A DNA stretch of 64,000 nucleotides from contig NZ_CP103371.1 in NCBI RefSeq assembly GCF_024802625.1, positions 496,001 through 560,000 of the forward strand, written 5' to 3'. Source of the stretch: Massilia sp. H6. Lineage in GTDB: Bacteria > Pseudomonadota > Gammaproteobacteria > Burkholderiales > Burkholderiaceae_D. The notes under the pieces are model-generated. The model was not told the DNA's origin, did not search any database, and worked only from the letters and a program-made list of their open reading frames with translations. The translations under genes were made by a program, and so were the position numbers. Below are positions 52,514 to 61,398 of the stretch, piece by piece; positions within the stretch are counted from its first letter, which is position 1, and each line of letters begins with the position of its first letter.

Positions 52514-53317
52514 ATGTCTGTTTTGATCAGAAATAACGTCCAAGTCACCGGCAGCGGGGCAGCCACCCTGGTGTTTGCGCACGGCTTTGGCTGCGACCAG
52601 ACCATGTGGCGCTTCATTGCCCCGGCCTTTGGCGAACGGTTCAAGACGATCACCTTCGACCTGGTCGGCAGTGGTGGCTCGGACCTCAATGCCTACGACC
52701 GCACCAAGTACAGCACCTTGCACGGTTATGCCGACGACCTGCTCGAGATCCTCGATGCCTGCGCGACCGGCCCGGTGGTGTTCATTGGCCATTCGGTCAG
52801 TGCCATGATCGGGATGCTGGCAACGATCAAGGCGCCCGAGCGCTTCGCTGCGCAAATCATGATCGGTCCTTCGCCCTGCTATATCAACGACGGCGACTAT
52901 GTCGGCGGATTCAACCGCGCGGATATCGACGAATTGCTCGAAACGCTGGAGTCGAACTACCTGGGCTGGTCGAGCAGCATGGCGCCGGCCATCATGGGCG
53001 CGCCGAACCAGCCGGAGTTGAGTGCAGAACTGACCACCAGCTTTTGCCGCAACGATCCAGAAATCGCCAAGCACTTTGCGCGCGTGACATTTCTTTCCGA
53101 TAACCGCGCCGACGTGCCGAAGTCGCGCGTGCCGGCGCTCATCTTGCAGTGCAGCGACGACCTGATCGCGCCGCGCGCCGTCGGCGACTATCTGCAACGA
53201 CATCTGCCCAACAGCACGCTGTATGTGATCCAGAACGTCGGCCATTGCCCTCACATGAGTGCGCCCACAGAGAGTTCACGTGCCATCGACGCCTTCCTCG
53301 CCGCCACCCTGCGATAA
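52514..53317 (+). CDS. RsbQ-like alpha/beta hydrolase
   Basis: A 267-residue alpha/beta hydrolase. The oxyanion region is LVFAHGFGCDQTMWRFIAP, the nucleophile elbow is FIGHSVSAMIGM, the acid lies in QCSDDLIAP, and the catalytic His in QNVGHCPHMSAPTE. The G-F-G-C-D-Q-x-x-W and G-H-S-V-x-x-M-I-G-M pattern is that of RsbQ, which with a PAS-domain partner senses energy stress in Bacillus; it is also close to the strigolactone receptor family. Here the next gene, overlapping it, encodes a PAS kinase, which supports a sensor pair. The start is ATG 52514. Confidence 0.9.
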   Translation: MSVLIRNNVQVTGSGAATLVFAHGFGCDQTMWRFIAPAFGERFKTITFDLVGSGGSDLNAYDRTKYSTLHGYADDLLEILDACATGPVVFIGHSVSAMIGMLATIKAPERFAAQIMIGPSPCYINDGDYVGGFNRADIDELLETLESNYLGWSSSMAPAIMGAPNQPELSAELTTSFCRNDPEIAKHFARVTFLSDNRADVPKSRVPALILQCSDDLIAPRAVGDYLQRHLPNSTLYVIQNVGHCPHMSAPTESSRAIDAFLAATLR

Positions 53318-54875
53318 GCGCGAGGCCGGCGCGCTGCCGTCCACCGAGATCCTGTTCGAACAGGCCGCCTGCGCGCTGGTGCTGGCCGACATCGACGGCC
53401 TGATCTTGAGGGCCAATGCCACCGCCTGCCGCTGGCTTGGCTATGAATGCGACGAGCTGACCGGCAAGCTGCGCATGCCCGACCTGCTGCCGATCGGCGC
53501 CCGCCTGTTTCACCACACGCACTGCTTGCCCATCTTGCAGGTCAATGGCTCGGTGAGCGAGGTGCAGGTCGACCTGCGCAACCGCCGCGGCGAACGCTTG
53601 CCGATGCTGATCAACATCCTGCGCCTGAACGAGGGCGGGCGCGTCTACGACCAGTGGGCGCTGTTCATGGCGTCCGACCGCCGCAAGTACGAACGCGAAC
53701 TGCTCGCCGCCCGCAAGGCGGCCGAAGCGGCGCTCGTCGCGCGCCTGGAGGCCGAGACCAAGCTGCAGGCGCTCAATGCCCAGCTGTTCGAGACCGACCG
53801 CCGCAAGGACGAATTCCTGGCAACGCTGTCGCACGAGCTGCGCAACCCGCTGGCGCCGATGCGCAGCGCACTCGATGTGCTCAAGATGAAGTTTCAGGGC
53901 GTGGCCGACGACCGGCTGCTGTCGGCGTTTGATCGCCAGCTGCGCCACCTGACCCGGCTGGTGGACGACCTGATGGAAGTGTCGCGTATCACGCAGGGGC
54001 GCATGCAGCTGCGCCGCGAAGCCGTCGAGCTCACGGCGCTGGTGCACAGCGCCGCGCAGGATGTGCAGCCGCTGATGGCGGCGTCCGGGCACCGGCTGCA
54101 GCTGGACCTGGCCGCGCCGCCGGTGGTGGTCGACGGCGACGCGACCCGGCTGGTACAGGTCATCCTGAACCTGCTCACCAATGCCGCCAAGTACACGCCA
54201 GACGGTGGCCAGGTCCATCTCACGCTGCGCTGCGACGGCGGGCAGGCCGAGATCCGGGTGCGCGACAACGGTATCGGCATTGCGATCGAGGCCCAGGGCA
54301 GCGTGTTCAACATGTTCTCGCAACTGGAGCCGGCGCTGGACCGGGCCAAGGGGGGGCTGGGCATCGGCCTGGCGCTGGTGCGCGGCATCGTCGAGCTCCA
54401 TGGCGGCACGATTCGCGCCGAGAGTGCGGGACTGGGCCAGGGCAGTGAATTCATCCTGCGCCTGCCGCTGGTCGAGACGGCGCTGCGCGCGCAGGCCGCG
54501 GCGCCAGACCACGCCCACGCTGCCGGCCTGCGCCTGATGGTCGTCGACGACAACGAAGACGCTGCGCAGACGCTGGCGATGGCACTCGAACTGGTCGGCT
54601 GCGTGGTCGGCGTGGCCCATACCGGGGCAGCGGCACTGGAGCTGGCGGCTCGCTTCGCGCCGCAAGTGGCCCTGCTCGATATCGGCCTGCCGGACATGAA
54701 CGGCTACGAACTGGCGCGGCGCCTGCGCGCGACGGCGCACGGGGCGGGCATGACCCTGGTCGCCACCACCGGCTGGGGACAAGAAAAAGACCGCCAGCTG
54801 GCGTTCGACGCCGGATTCGATCATCACCTCACCAAGCCGATCGATGTCGACCATGTGCGCTCGCTGCTGACGTAA
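53280..54875 (+). CDS. PAS-domain hybrid sensor histidine kinase/response regulator
   Basis: A roughly 531-residue cytosolic kinase without membrane helices. A PAS domain (ACALVLADIDGLILRANATA, then WLGYECDELTG) is followed by a helix, HisKA with FLATLSHELRNPLAPM, HATPase with NLLTNAAKYTPDGG and GGLGIGLALVRGIVELHGG, and a C-terminal receiver (MVVDDNEDAAQTLAMALEL, phospho-Asp in VALLDIGLPDMNGYELARR, Lys in HHLTKPID). No ATG is available; GTG 53280 follows AGAGAG and overlaps the hydrolase gene, while GTG 53259 would be longer. The hydrolase-PAS kinase pairing parallels RsbQ-RsbP, with a kinase in place of the phosphatase. Confidence 0.88.
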   Translation: MPSTPSSPPPCDKREAGALPSTEILFEQAACALVLADIDGLILRANATACRWLGYECDELTGKLRMPDLLPIGARLFHHTHCLPILQVNGSVSEVQVDLRNRRGERLPMLINILRLNEGGRVYDQWALFMASDRRKYERELLAARKAAEAALVARLEAETKLQALNAQLFETDRRKDEFLATLSHELRNPLAPMRSALDVLKMKFQGVADDRLLSAFDRQLRHLTRLVDDLMEVSRITQGRMQLRREAVELTALVHSAAQDVQPLMAASGHRLQLDLAAPPVVVDGDATRLVQVILNLLTNAAKYTPDGGQVHLTLRCDGGQAEIRVRDNGIGIAIEAQGSVFNMFSQLEPALDRAKGGLGIGLALVRGIVELHGGTIRAESAGLGQGSEFILRLPLVETALRAQAAAPDHAHAAGLRLMVVDDNEDAAQTLAMALELVGCVVGVAHTGAAALELAARFAPQVALLDIGLPDMNGYELARRLRATAHGAGMTLVATTGWGQEKDRQLAFDAGFDHHLTKPIDVDHVRSLLT

Positions 54876-54988
54876 CCGTCCCAGCGCTGCAAGTGCACTG
54901 AACGACGTTCTTCCGGAACAGCCCCGATTCGGGGATGGCATACACTGGCCTGGTTGTTTTCTACTCAACCAATTCCGAGGAGCTTGTC

Positions 54989-55510
54989 ATGAATAAACAC
55001 TGGATGTGTGCTGTCTTGCTGGGCGCGAGCTGCGCCGCCGCCAACGCCGCCGACCTGCAGGTCACCATGAAGATGGCGACCGAGAAGGGCGAGGGCGCTA
55101 CCGTGGGCACCGTGACCGTCAGCGAGAACCGTCATGGGCTGGTGTTCACGCCTTCCTTGAACGGCCTGCCGGCTGGCCTGCACGGTTTCCATGTACACGA
55201 AAACGGCAGCTGCGCGCCTCAGCAGAAAGACGGCAAGCCGGTCGCCGCCGGCGCCGCGGGCGGCCACCTCGACCCGGCCAAGACCGGCAAGCATGGCTTG
55301 CCGTGGGGCGAAGGCCACCTGGGCGACCTGCCCGCCCTGAGCGTCGATGCAAAAGGCGCAGCGAGCAACCCGGTGCTGGCGCCGCGCCTGAAGCTGGCCG
55401 ACGTCAAGGGCAAGGCCCTGATGGTGCATGCGGGCGGCGATAACCACGCCGACCATCCTGCACCGCTGGGCGGCGGCGGCGCACGCATGGCGTGCGGGAT
55501 CATTCAGTGA
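54989..55510 (+). CDS. sodC: Periplasmic Cu/Zn superoxide dismutase
   Basis: A 173-residue exported enzyme that dismutates superoxide. Signal peptide [20 protein letters not shown]. Copper and zinc ligands appear in [38 protein letters not shown] and DNHADHP; the disulphide Cys pair is in NGSCAP and ARMACGII. Bacterial SodC lacks the eukaryotic loop, and this fits the bacterial type. ATG 54989 is preceded by GAGG. Confidence 0.97.
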   Translation: MNKHWMCAVLLGASCAAANAADLQVTMKMATEKGEGATVGTVTVSENRHGLVFTPSLNGLPAGLHGFHVHENGSCAPQQKDGKPVAAGAAGGHLDPAKTGKHGLPWGEGHLGDLPALSVDAKGAASNPVLAPRLKLADVKGKALMVHAGGDNHADHPAPLGGGGARMACGIIQ

Positions 55511-55562
55511 TGAAATAAAATTTCATTATTGATGGCTGGGTGAAATAAAATTTCACACAGCC
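55511..55562. repeat. Two 15-bp direct repeats at 30-bp spacing; bidirectional terminator-like stem
   Basis: TGAAATAAAATTTCA occurs at 55511-55525 and exactly again at 55541-55555. Each copy has dyad arms TGAAAT/ATTTCA. The second is extended by GGCTG/CAGCC into a longer stem (55534-55562). It lies between the converging sodC and M28 peptidase genes, so transcription termination for both strands is the simplest role. Confidence 0.7.
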
Positions 55563-55584
55563 ATTCGGCCCGCGCGACGAACGC

Positions 55585-57249
55585 TTACTTCACTGCGCTG
55601 CGTGCCTTGCCGAACGGGTCGCCCGCCTTCCACTGCGGCGCGTTCGGCGCATCGGCTACCCTGCGGCCCAGGTTCAGCGTGAACTGTGCCTGCTGCACCA
55701 TGCCCGCAAGGTCCCAGTTCGGATCGTATTCATCCGACACCTGGTGATAGCGCGCGCGGTAGGCTTTTTGCTTGGCGTCGCTCGCCTGCACGTCTTTCAC
55801 CCAGCCGTGGCCCGCGCCAACCGAAAACGCCGGCACGCCGGCCTTGGCGAAGCTGAAATGGTCGCTACGGAAGTAGCCGCCCGCCAGGTCGGGCTTGGCC
55901 GCTGCGACCTGCAGGCCCATGCTCTTGGCGGTGGCCGCGGCCATCGCGCCCAGGTCGGTGCGCTCGCTGCCCGGAATGCTGACGTCTTTCACCAGGCCGA
56001 CGAAGTTCAGGCTGTCCAGGTTCAGGTTGGCGACGGTCTTCTCGATCGGCCACAGCGGCTTGGCGGCATAGGCAGCGCTGCCCAGCAGGCCTTGCTCTTC
56101 GGCCGCGACCCACAGGAACATCTGACTGCGCTTGGCCGGATTGCGCACGGCTTGCTCGGCCATCGCCAGCAGCGCGCCGGTGCCCGATGCGTTGTCGACC
56201 GCGCCATTGAAGATGGTGTCGCCTTCGCTGCCCTGCTTGCCCATGTGGTCCCAGTGCGCGCTGTACACCACGACTTCGTCCTTGAGCTTCGGATCGGTGC
56301 CGGGCACGATGCCGGCCACGTTGAATTCGTTGAGCGTGCGTACTTCGGCGCGCGCCTCGCCCTTGACGCGGGCGTTGAGCACTACCGGCTTGAAGGCCTT
56401 GTCTTCGGCAGCCGCGCGCAGCTGGTCGAGGTCCTGGCCGCTTGCTGCGAACAGCTTGCGCGCGCTGGCGTCGGTCATCCAGCCCTGCAAGCCGGTGCCG
56501 AGCTTGCCCTCGGCCAGCTGGAAGCGCTCGGGGCCGTCCCAGCTGTTCTGCACCACGCTCCAGCCGTACGAGGCCGAAGCGTCGGTGTGGATCAGCAAGA
56601 CGCCGGCGGCGCCCTGGCGCGCGGCTTCTTCGAGCTTGTAGGTCCAGCGGCCGTAATAGGTCAGGCCGGCGCCATTGAAGCGCTTTGGTTCGGCGGCGGT
56701 CGGCGCCGGATCGTTCACCATCATGACGACGACCTTGCCCTTGACGTCCATGTCCTTGTAATCGTCCCAGCCTTCCTCAAGTGCCTTGATGCCGTAGCCA
56801 ACAAACACCAGCTCGGCATCGAGCGTGTGGTCAGGCTTGGCGTCGCCCGGCCCCCAGACCCAGTCGGCGCCGAATTGCAGCGGCAGCGTCTGGCCGCCCG
56901 CAACCAGGCCGAGACTGCTCTTTTGCGGCAGCGAGCGCACGCCCGCGATCTTCACCGGCTGCCGAAAGCTGCCGTTGTTGGCCGGTTTCAGGCCCACCGC
57001 GGCGGCTTGCGTTTCGAGATAGGTGACGGTGAGTTCACCGCCGCGCTGGCCGGTGCCGCGGCCTTCGACGGCGTCGGACGACAGGAAAGCCAGGTGGGCG
57101 CGCAGCAGCGCTTCCCTGACGGTGCCAGCCGCGGCGGACTGCTGCGACGCATTGGCAACGGCAGTTGCCGCATTGGCGTGCGCCGGATAGGCCAGCGCCA
57201 GGCTGCCCGCGAGGGCGGTGAGGACAACGGAGGAGACGATCTTGTGCAT
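55585..57249 (-). CDS. M28-family metallopeptidase with PA domain
   Basis: A 554-residue secreted aminopeptidase-like enzyme. Signal peptide with LTALAGSLALAYPAHANA. A protease-associated domain (about 130-270) precedes the M28 core, whose metal ligands and catalytic residues are all present: AHWDH, FNGAVDNASGTGALL, VAAEEQGLLGSAAY, LNLDSLN and FRSDHFSFAK. ATG 57249 is preceded by AGGA. It lies downstream of a second, degenerate M28 protein gene on the same strand with a 76-bp gap, so they may be co-transcribed. Confidence 0.94.
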   Translation of the reverse strand: MHKIVSSVVLTALAGSLALAYPAHANAATAVANASQQSAAAGTVREALLRAHLAFLSSDAVEGRGTGQRGGELTVTYLETQAAAVGLKPANNGSFRQPVKIAGVRSLPQKSSLGLVAGGQTLPLQFGADWVWGPGDAKPDHTLDAELVFVGYGIKALEEGWDDYKDMDVKGKVVVMMVNDPAPTAAEPKRFNGAGLTYYGRWTYKLEEAARQGAAGVLLIHTDASASYGWSVVQNSWDGPERFQLAEGKLGTGLQGWMTDASARKLFAASGQDLDQLRAAAEDKAFKPVVLNARVKGEARAEVRTLNEFNVAGIVPGTDPKLKDEVVVYSAHWDHMGKQGSEGDTIFNGAVDNASGTGALLAMAEQAVRNPAKRSQMFLWVAAEEQGLLGSAAYAAKPLWPIEKTVANLNLDSLNFVGLVKDVSIPGSERTDLGAMAAATAKSMGLQVAAAKPDLAGGYFRSDHFSFAKAGVPAFSVGAGHGWVKDVQASDAKQKAYRARYHQVSDEYDPNWDLAGMVQQAQFTLNLGRRVADAPNAPQWKAGDPFGKARSAVK

Positions 57250-57325
57250 GGAATCCTGCTGTGAAAGTTGATGGATGGGGCACGGGGTGCGTCGTCCATT
57301 GTATGCCAACTGCTTGGTTGGATTC

Positions 57326-59623
57326 CTAGTAAAACCTGAGCACGTCCGACGAGATGGTCATGCCGGTGCCGGGCATGCGCGCCGGAGCGCCCGGCGGCAG
57401 CAGGTGTACGGGCAGGCCGGGGATGCGTTCCTCGACCACGATGGCGAGCAGGTCTTCGGCCTTGGCGTCGAGCGTAAAGCGCAGCAGCTGGTCTTCCATT
57501 CCGTACAGCGACATCGACCACCCGGCTTCGCTCGTGGTCAGTACCTGCCCGTTGACGGTCGAGCGCAGCGGCTTGGTGCCGGCCGCCCACAATTCGACGT
57601 GTGGCGCGCGGTTTTGCGAGCGCAAGGTGAATTCGACCTGGCGCGTGGCGGGCTTCGCATTGGTCCAGGCCAGGGCCGGATTCTTCAACACCCGGGCTTC
57701 GGGAAACGCAATGCGGTCGTCGCGCGGCGCAATCGCATACCACTGGCGCGGGCTGTGCCAACCGAAGACGTCGACATGGATCGCCGGCGCCGCCAGGTCC
57801 GGGAACAGCCCTCTCGACCAGCTGTCGAGCTGCTGCGGCGGCAGCAACCAGTAGGCGCGCCAGCTGTTCATGTCCTTGAAATAGACCAGCCGGTTCGGTT
57901 CTACCTGCGCGCGTTCCGGCGCAGCCGGGGCGGCGTCGGCCGCGGGTGCAGGCAGCACCGCACAGCCGGCAAACACCAGTGCCAGCGCCGGTCCTGCGAC
58001 CGGCCCGACCGGTACCAGGAGGAGCATGCTCGCAAAGCACAGCACCAGGATGGCGATGATCAACGCAGGCACATACAGTCCCTGCGGCGCCAGCGTGGTC
58101 CAGGTGCCAACCAGCGCGGGCACCAGCAGCACGGCCGCCGGCACGCAGCCCGCGGCGACGATGGCCAGGCGCGGCAGGGCGCCGCGGGCATGCTGCAAGG
58201 CGGTAAAGGCGCCCAGTGCCGCCGCCAGCGGCCAGGCCAGCACATAGGCTAGCTCGGGCGCGACCAGTAACACCCCGGCCAGGACCGCGGCGATCCAGGC
58301 CATCGCCCCGAGGAACACCGCGACACCGCCGGCCAGCCAGCGCAGCAGGTAGAGCGCGCCGACGAACAGGCAGCTGCCCATGATGGCGAACACCAGCGCC
58401 GGCTCGTGGCTGGCGGCCTGCGTCAGCGCAATGACTTCTTCGCGCCGCTCCCACAGGACCATGCGCGCCGCCAGCAGGATCAGCGCAATGCCAAAAAAGC
58501 CCTGTACCAGCGGCGCCACCGAAGTGCCGGCCTGCGCCAGGGCGCGCCGGTAGCCGCGCACCAGCAGCACGCAGCTAAGCAGCGCCAGCGCCCAGGACAG
58601 GTAGGCCGAGTGCTCGACGTTGCCCACCAGCGGCAGGGCAAAATAGCTGTGCGCGTAATGGACGCCGCGCGCCAGCGGGGCATTGCCGAAGTGACGCGCC
58701 AGGCCCAGCATGGTGGCGTGCGATTGCGCCAGCATGGCCGGGTCCAGGCGCTGCGGCGTATCGAGCACGTGCCTGGCGTCGAAGCGCTTGCCGGTATTTG
58801 CAAACAGCAGGGCAGGGGCGTCCATTCGCGCGAGCGGGCCAATGCGCAGCGGCTCGGGCAGCAGCCTGGCCAGCGCCGCCGCCAGGGCAGAACCCTCCAG
58901 GCCCGGCACTGCCGTGGCAACGCCGCGCAGCACCGCGCTCCCGGCCCCGGCGGCATCGACCAGCATCGGCGCTCCGGCGCTGCCGGCACTATCGAAGCGC
59001 ACCGCCAGCCCCACCTCGCGCGCCCACGGATGCTGTTCGGCGAAGCCTTGCGCCCCGAGGGCGCCAACCGTCTCCCCATCGGCGAACAGCAGCACGATGT
59101 CGTTCGCATGTGCGGGGCCGGCACGCAGCGCCCTGGCCGTTTCCAGCAGCGCCGCCACCTGCGCGCCCGAGCGTGCCGCGCCCAGCGTGGCCTTGCCGGT
59201 GTCATAGTGCGCTGCCAGCAGCAGTGAGGGCCGCGATGGCTGCTGTGGGGCGTTGCCCGGAAGCCGTACGACGATGTTGCGCACCACGCCCAGGGTGACA
59301 TGGCGGCCGCCCCAGAACTGCACCGTGGTTTTCTTCACGGTGGCTCGGTGCAGTATCGGTGCCAGTCCCATGCCGCGCAGCTGCTCGACGATGTAGTCGC
59401 GCGCCCTGGCGTTGGCCGCGGTCGCGATCGGCCGCGGTTCGGCAGCCAGCACGGCCACGTGGCGCAGCATGCGCCCGACATCGGGCGCCGCGGCCGGCGG
59501 CAGCGGCGGCGTCGCAGGGGCGATCGCCAGCCAGGCCAGCGCCAGCAGGGTCAGGCAGGCGGCCGCGATCGCGGCCAGGCCAGGGGTGCGCGGCTGCACC
59601 CTAGAAAATACAGTGGTCGGCAT
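57326..59623 (-). CDS. M28-family membrane protein, metal site degenerate
   Basis: A 765-residue protein with one N-terminal membrane helix (about 15-35), a periplasmic M28-like domain (about 60-320), then a block of about eight membrane helices (about 340-560) and a C-terminal soluble domain (about 575-765). The order resembles ER metallopeptidase 1/Fxna-like peptidases. In the M28 part the first metal His is present (AAHYDT), but the bridging Asp of GAxDDxSG is replaced (LGAARSGAQVAALL), and the EE pair reads DGETVG. Catalysis may be lost or altered. A GGAGAG site precedes the ATG. Four 13-bp tandem repeats lie just upstream. Confidence 0.87.
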   Translation of the reverse strand: MPTTVFSRVQPRTPGLAAIAAACLTLLALAWLAIAPATPPLPPAAAPDVGRMLRHVAVLAAEPRPIATAANARARDYIVEQLRGMGLAPILHRATVKKTTVQFWGGRHVTLGVVRNIVVRLPGNAPQQPSRPSLLLAAHYDTGKATLGAARSGAQVAALLETARALRAGPAHANDIVLLFADGETVGALGAQGFAEQHPWAREVGLAVRFDSAGSAGAPMLVDAAGAGSAVLRGVATAVPGLEGSALAAALARLLPEPLRIGPLARMDAPALLFANTGKRFDARHVLDTPQRLDPAMLAQSHATMLGLARHFGNAPLARGVHYAHSYFALPLVGNVEHSAYLSWALALLSCVLLVRGYRRALAQAGTSVAPLVQGFFGIALILLAARMVLWERREEVIALTQAASHEPALVFAIMGSCLFVGALYLLRWLAGGVAVFLGAMAWIAAVLAGVLLVAPELAYVLAWPLAAALGAFTALQHARGALPRLAIVAAGCVPAAVLLVPALVGTWTTLAPQGLYVPALIIAILVLCFASMLLLVPVGPVAGPALALVFAGCAVLPAPAADAAPAAPERAQVEPNRLVYFKDMNSWRAYWLLPPQQLDSWSRGLFPDLAAPAIHVDVFGWHSPRQWYAIAPRDDRIAFPEARVLKNPALAWTNAKPATRQVEFTLRSQNRAPHVELWAAGTKPLRSTVNGQVLTTSEAGWSMSLYGMEDQLLRFTLDAKAEDLLAIVVEERIPGLPVHLLPPGAPARMPGTGMTISSDVLRFY

Positions 59624-59643
59624 TGTCTCTCTCCGGTGTTGAT

Positions 59644-59695
59644 GTTGTTATCGGTCGTTGTTATCGGTAGTTGTTATCGGTAGTTGTTATCAGTA
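59644..59695. repeat. Four 13-bp tandem repeats upstream of the M28-like membrane gene
   Basis: GTTGTTATCGGTC, GTTGTTATCGGTA, GTTGTTATCGGTA and GTTGTTATCAGTA run head to tail without spacers. They occupy the region 21-72 bp before the minus-strand start at 59623, where promoter or leader elements are expected. Either tandem binding sites or a variable-number repeat. Confidence 0.9.
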
Positions 59696-59704
59696 CAGCA
59701 GGCG

Positions 59705-59740
59705 AAAAAAAGCCCGCCAGGCTAAAAGCTGGGGCGGGCC
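59705..59740 (-). terminator. Terminator of the TonB-like gene
   Basis: On the minus strand GCCCGCC, a loop with an inner short stem, GGCGGGC, then seven T. It lies 24 bp after the tonB-like stop and directly before the tandem repeats. Confidence 0.88.
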
Positions 59741-59763
59741 AAGAGGGGAAAACCGGGTAATAC

Positions 59764-60429
59764 CTACTCGAGGGTCCAGACATAGGCGATCTGCGCCCAT
59801 CCGGCTTGGGCGGCGCCGGCATGCATGGCCGGCTTGAACTGGCACAGGCTCAGGGCGTTGACCGCGGCGCGATCGAGCTCGCGCGAGCCGCTCGATTGCT
59901 GCACCCGCGAGCCCTGCACGCGGCCGTCGGTGCCCACCATCAGCGCCAGCGTCACGGTGCCAGTCTCGCCATTGCGCGCCGCATTGACTGGATAGGCCGG
60001 CTTGGCGCAGCTATCGGCATCGGCCAGCACGGCGCTGCCCATTACCCCCGGATTGCTGCCGGCGTCAGCCGGCGCAGGTGCGGCGTCGTTGTGCGAGGGC
60101 AGTGCCGGCTGTGGCGCCAGATCGGCCTCGGTGCTGGCCTGCACCAGGTCATCCATCGGCGGCGGGGTGGTGTCGAGCTCCTGCTTCGGTACGACGATGT
60201 CGGGCGTCGAGACGCTCGCTCGCGGTTGCGGCGGTTGCGGCGGCGGCGGCGGCGGCGCAATCTCGGGCTGCATCCACACGATCTGGTCTTCCAGCAGGGC
60301 CGGCAGGCTGATGGTCTTGCTGCTCATCGCGCTCATCGCGCCTACAGCGAGCAGCGCGTGCAGGCCTGCGACCAGGGCGAACTTGCCGGCCTTGCCGCCG
60401 GGAGCTTCATTGATTTGCGAAAAATGCAT
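59764..60429 (-). CDS. TonB-like energy transducer
   Basis: A 221-residue inner-membrane protein. N-terminal helix (FALVAGLHALLAVGAMSAMS, about 17-36), a Pro-rich periplasmic spanner (APPPPPPQPPQP), and a C-terminal TonB-type domain with ADSCAKPAYPVNAARNGETG and VTLALMVGTDGRVQGSRVQQ. TonB links the ExbBD proton motor to outer-membrane receptors. ExbB, ExbD and a receptor gene are not adjacent in this window. A perfect AAGGAG is seven bases upstream of the ATG. Confidence 0.88.
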   Translation of the reverse strand: MHFSQINEAPGGKAGKFALVAGLHALLAVGAMSAMSSKTISLPALLEDQIVWMQPEIAPPPPPPQPPQPRASVSTPDIVVPKQELDTTPPPMDDLVQASTEADLAPQPALPSHNDAAPAPADAGSNPGVMGSAVLADADSCAKPAYPVNAARNGETGTVTLALMVGTDGRVQGSRVQQSSGSRELDRAAVNALSLCQFKPAMHAGAAQAGWAQIAYVWTLE

Positions 60430-60519
60430 GGCGATCTCCTTTTATTGTGGTTAGGCGACCAGGTCGCCAAACTTTCTATGACAGGAAAAATCTGCTTCTG
60501 ACAGGCTGTAGAAGCAATA

Positions 60520-60533
60520 TATGCCATGGCATA
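60520..60533. promoter_or_regulatory. 14-bp palindrome upstream of the TonB-like gene
   Basis: TATGCCATGGCATA is a perfect palindrome about 90 bp upstream of the tonB-like start; TGCTTCT/AGAAGCA arms (about 60491-60516) lie beside it. A regulator binding site is possible; it does not match a Fur box that I can recognise. Confidence 0.4.
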
Positions 60534-60739
60534 GCAATAAGTAAAGCGATTTAATAGTAATTCTGCATGCCATGGGTCGGATGCGAACCATCAGAGCAGG
60601 AGAAAAAGGGGCGCTCGCATCGTGACGCGTTGTATGAAATAATCATCCTATTGCCCGCACCCATTCCGTCGATTGGCACACCGAGCTGCCAGAACTTGGT
60701 AAGCGAATGTCAGCGGGCCTCAAGACAGGAGCAAAAGTA

Positions 60740-61390
60740 GTGTCCGAAGAAAAAAAACCGATTCGCGTGATGCTGGCCGACGACCATCCGATCGTCATGA
60801 CCGGCTTTGCCATGTCGCTGGAAGCGGCAGACATGCAGGTGGTAGGCCAGGCCAAGACCCCGAGCGAGGCGGTGGCGCTGTATGCGGCGCAACAGCCCGA
60901 CGTGGTGATCCTCGACATGCGCTTCGGCACCGAACTGACCGGCCTGGATGCCGCGCAAAGCATCCTGAAGAACGACCCGGGGGCGAAGATCATTTTCTTG
61001 AGCCAGTTCGACCAGGACAGCCTGATCAAGGAAACCTACCGCTTGGGCGCGCATGCCTTTGTCACCAAGGATTGCGACCCGTCCGACCTGGTCACCGCGG
61101 TGCGCCATGCGCACGACGGCAAGCTGTATTTCCTGCCCCAGATCGCCTCGCGCCTGGCCAGCCTGGCAGTGCGCGGCGACGTCACGCCGCAATCGCAGCT
61201 CGATGAGCGCGGGCTCGAGATCTTCAAGCTGATGGCCGAGGGCATGACCAATGCCGAAATCGCCGAGAAGCTCGACCTGTCGACCAAGACCATCAGCAAC
61301 GTGAGCCAGTCGATCAAGGAAAAGCTGGGGGTGCATCGCCAGGCCAACATCACCCTGCTGGCCGTGAAGCACGGCCTGATCGAACCCTAG
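60740..61390 (+). CDS. LuxR/NarL-family response regulator
   Basis: A 216-residue regulator. Receiver: VMLADDHPIVMTGFAMSLEA, phospho-Asp in VVILDMRFGTELTG, the switch Ser in FLSQFDQ, Lys in AFVTKDCDP. C-terminal LuxR HTH: GLEIFKLMAEGMTNAEIAEK, then LDLSTKTISNVSQSIKEKLG. GTG 60740 is chosen because GGAG lies nine bases before it; ATG 60707 is an alternative adding 11 residues. It precedes a periplasmic protein gene (8 bp) and a NarX-type kinase gene, a likely cognate pair. Confidence 0.95.
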   Translation: MSEEKKPIRVMLADDHPIVMTGFAMSLEAADMQVVGQAKTPSEAVALYAAQQPDVVILDMRFGTELTGLDAAQSILKNDPGAKIIFLSQFDQDSLIKETYRLGAHAFVTKDCDPSDLVTAVRHAHDGKLYFLPQIASRLASLAVRGDVTPQSQLDERGLEIFKLMAEGMTNAEIAEKLDLSTKTISNVSQSIKEKLGVHRQANITLLAVKHGLIEP

Positions 61391-61398
61391 GTGGCGCG

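Noticed and set aside
59644..59695. Short tandem repeats as a CRISPR array
   Set aside because: Units are 13 bp and contiguous, with no spacers and no cas genes.
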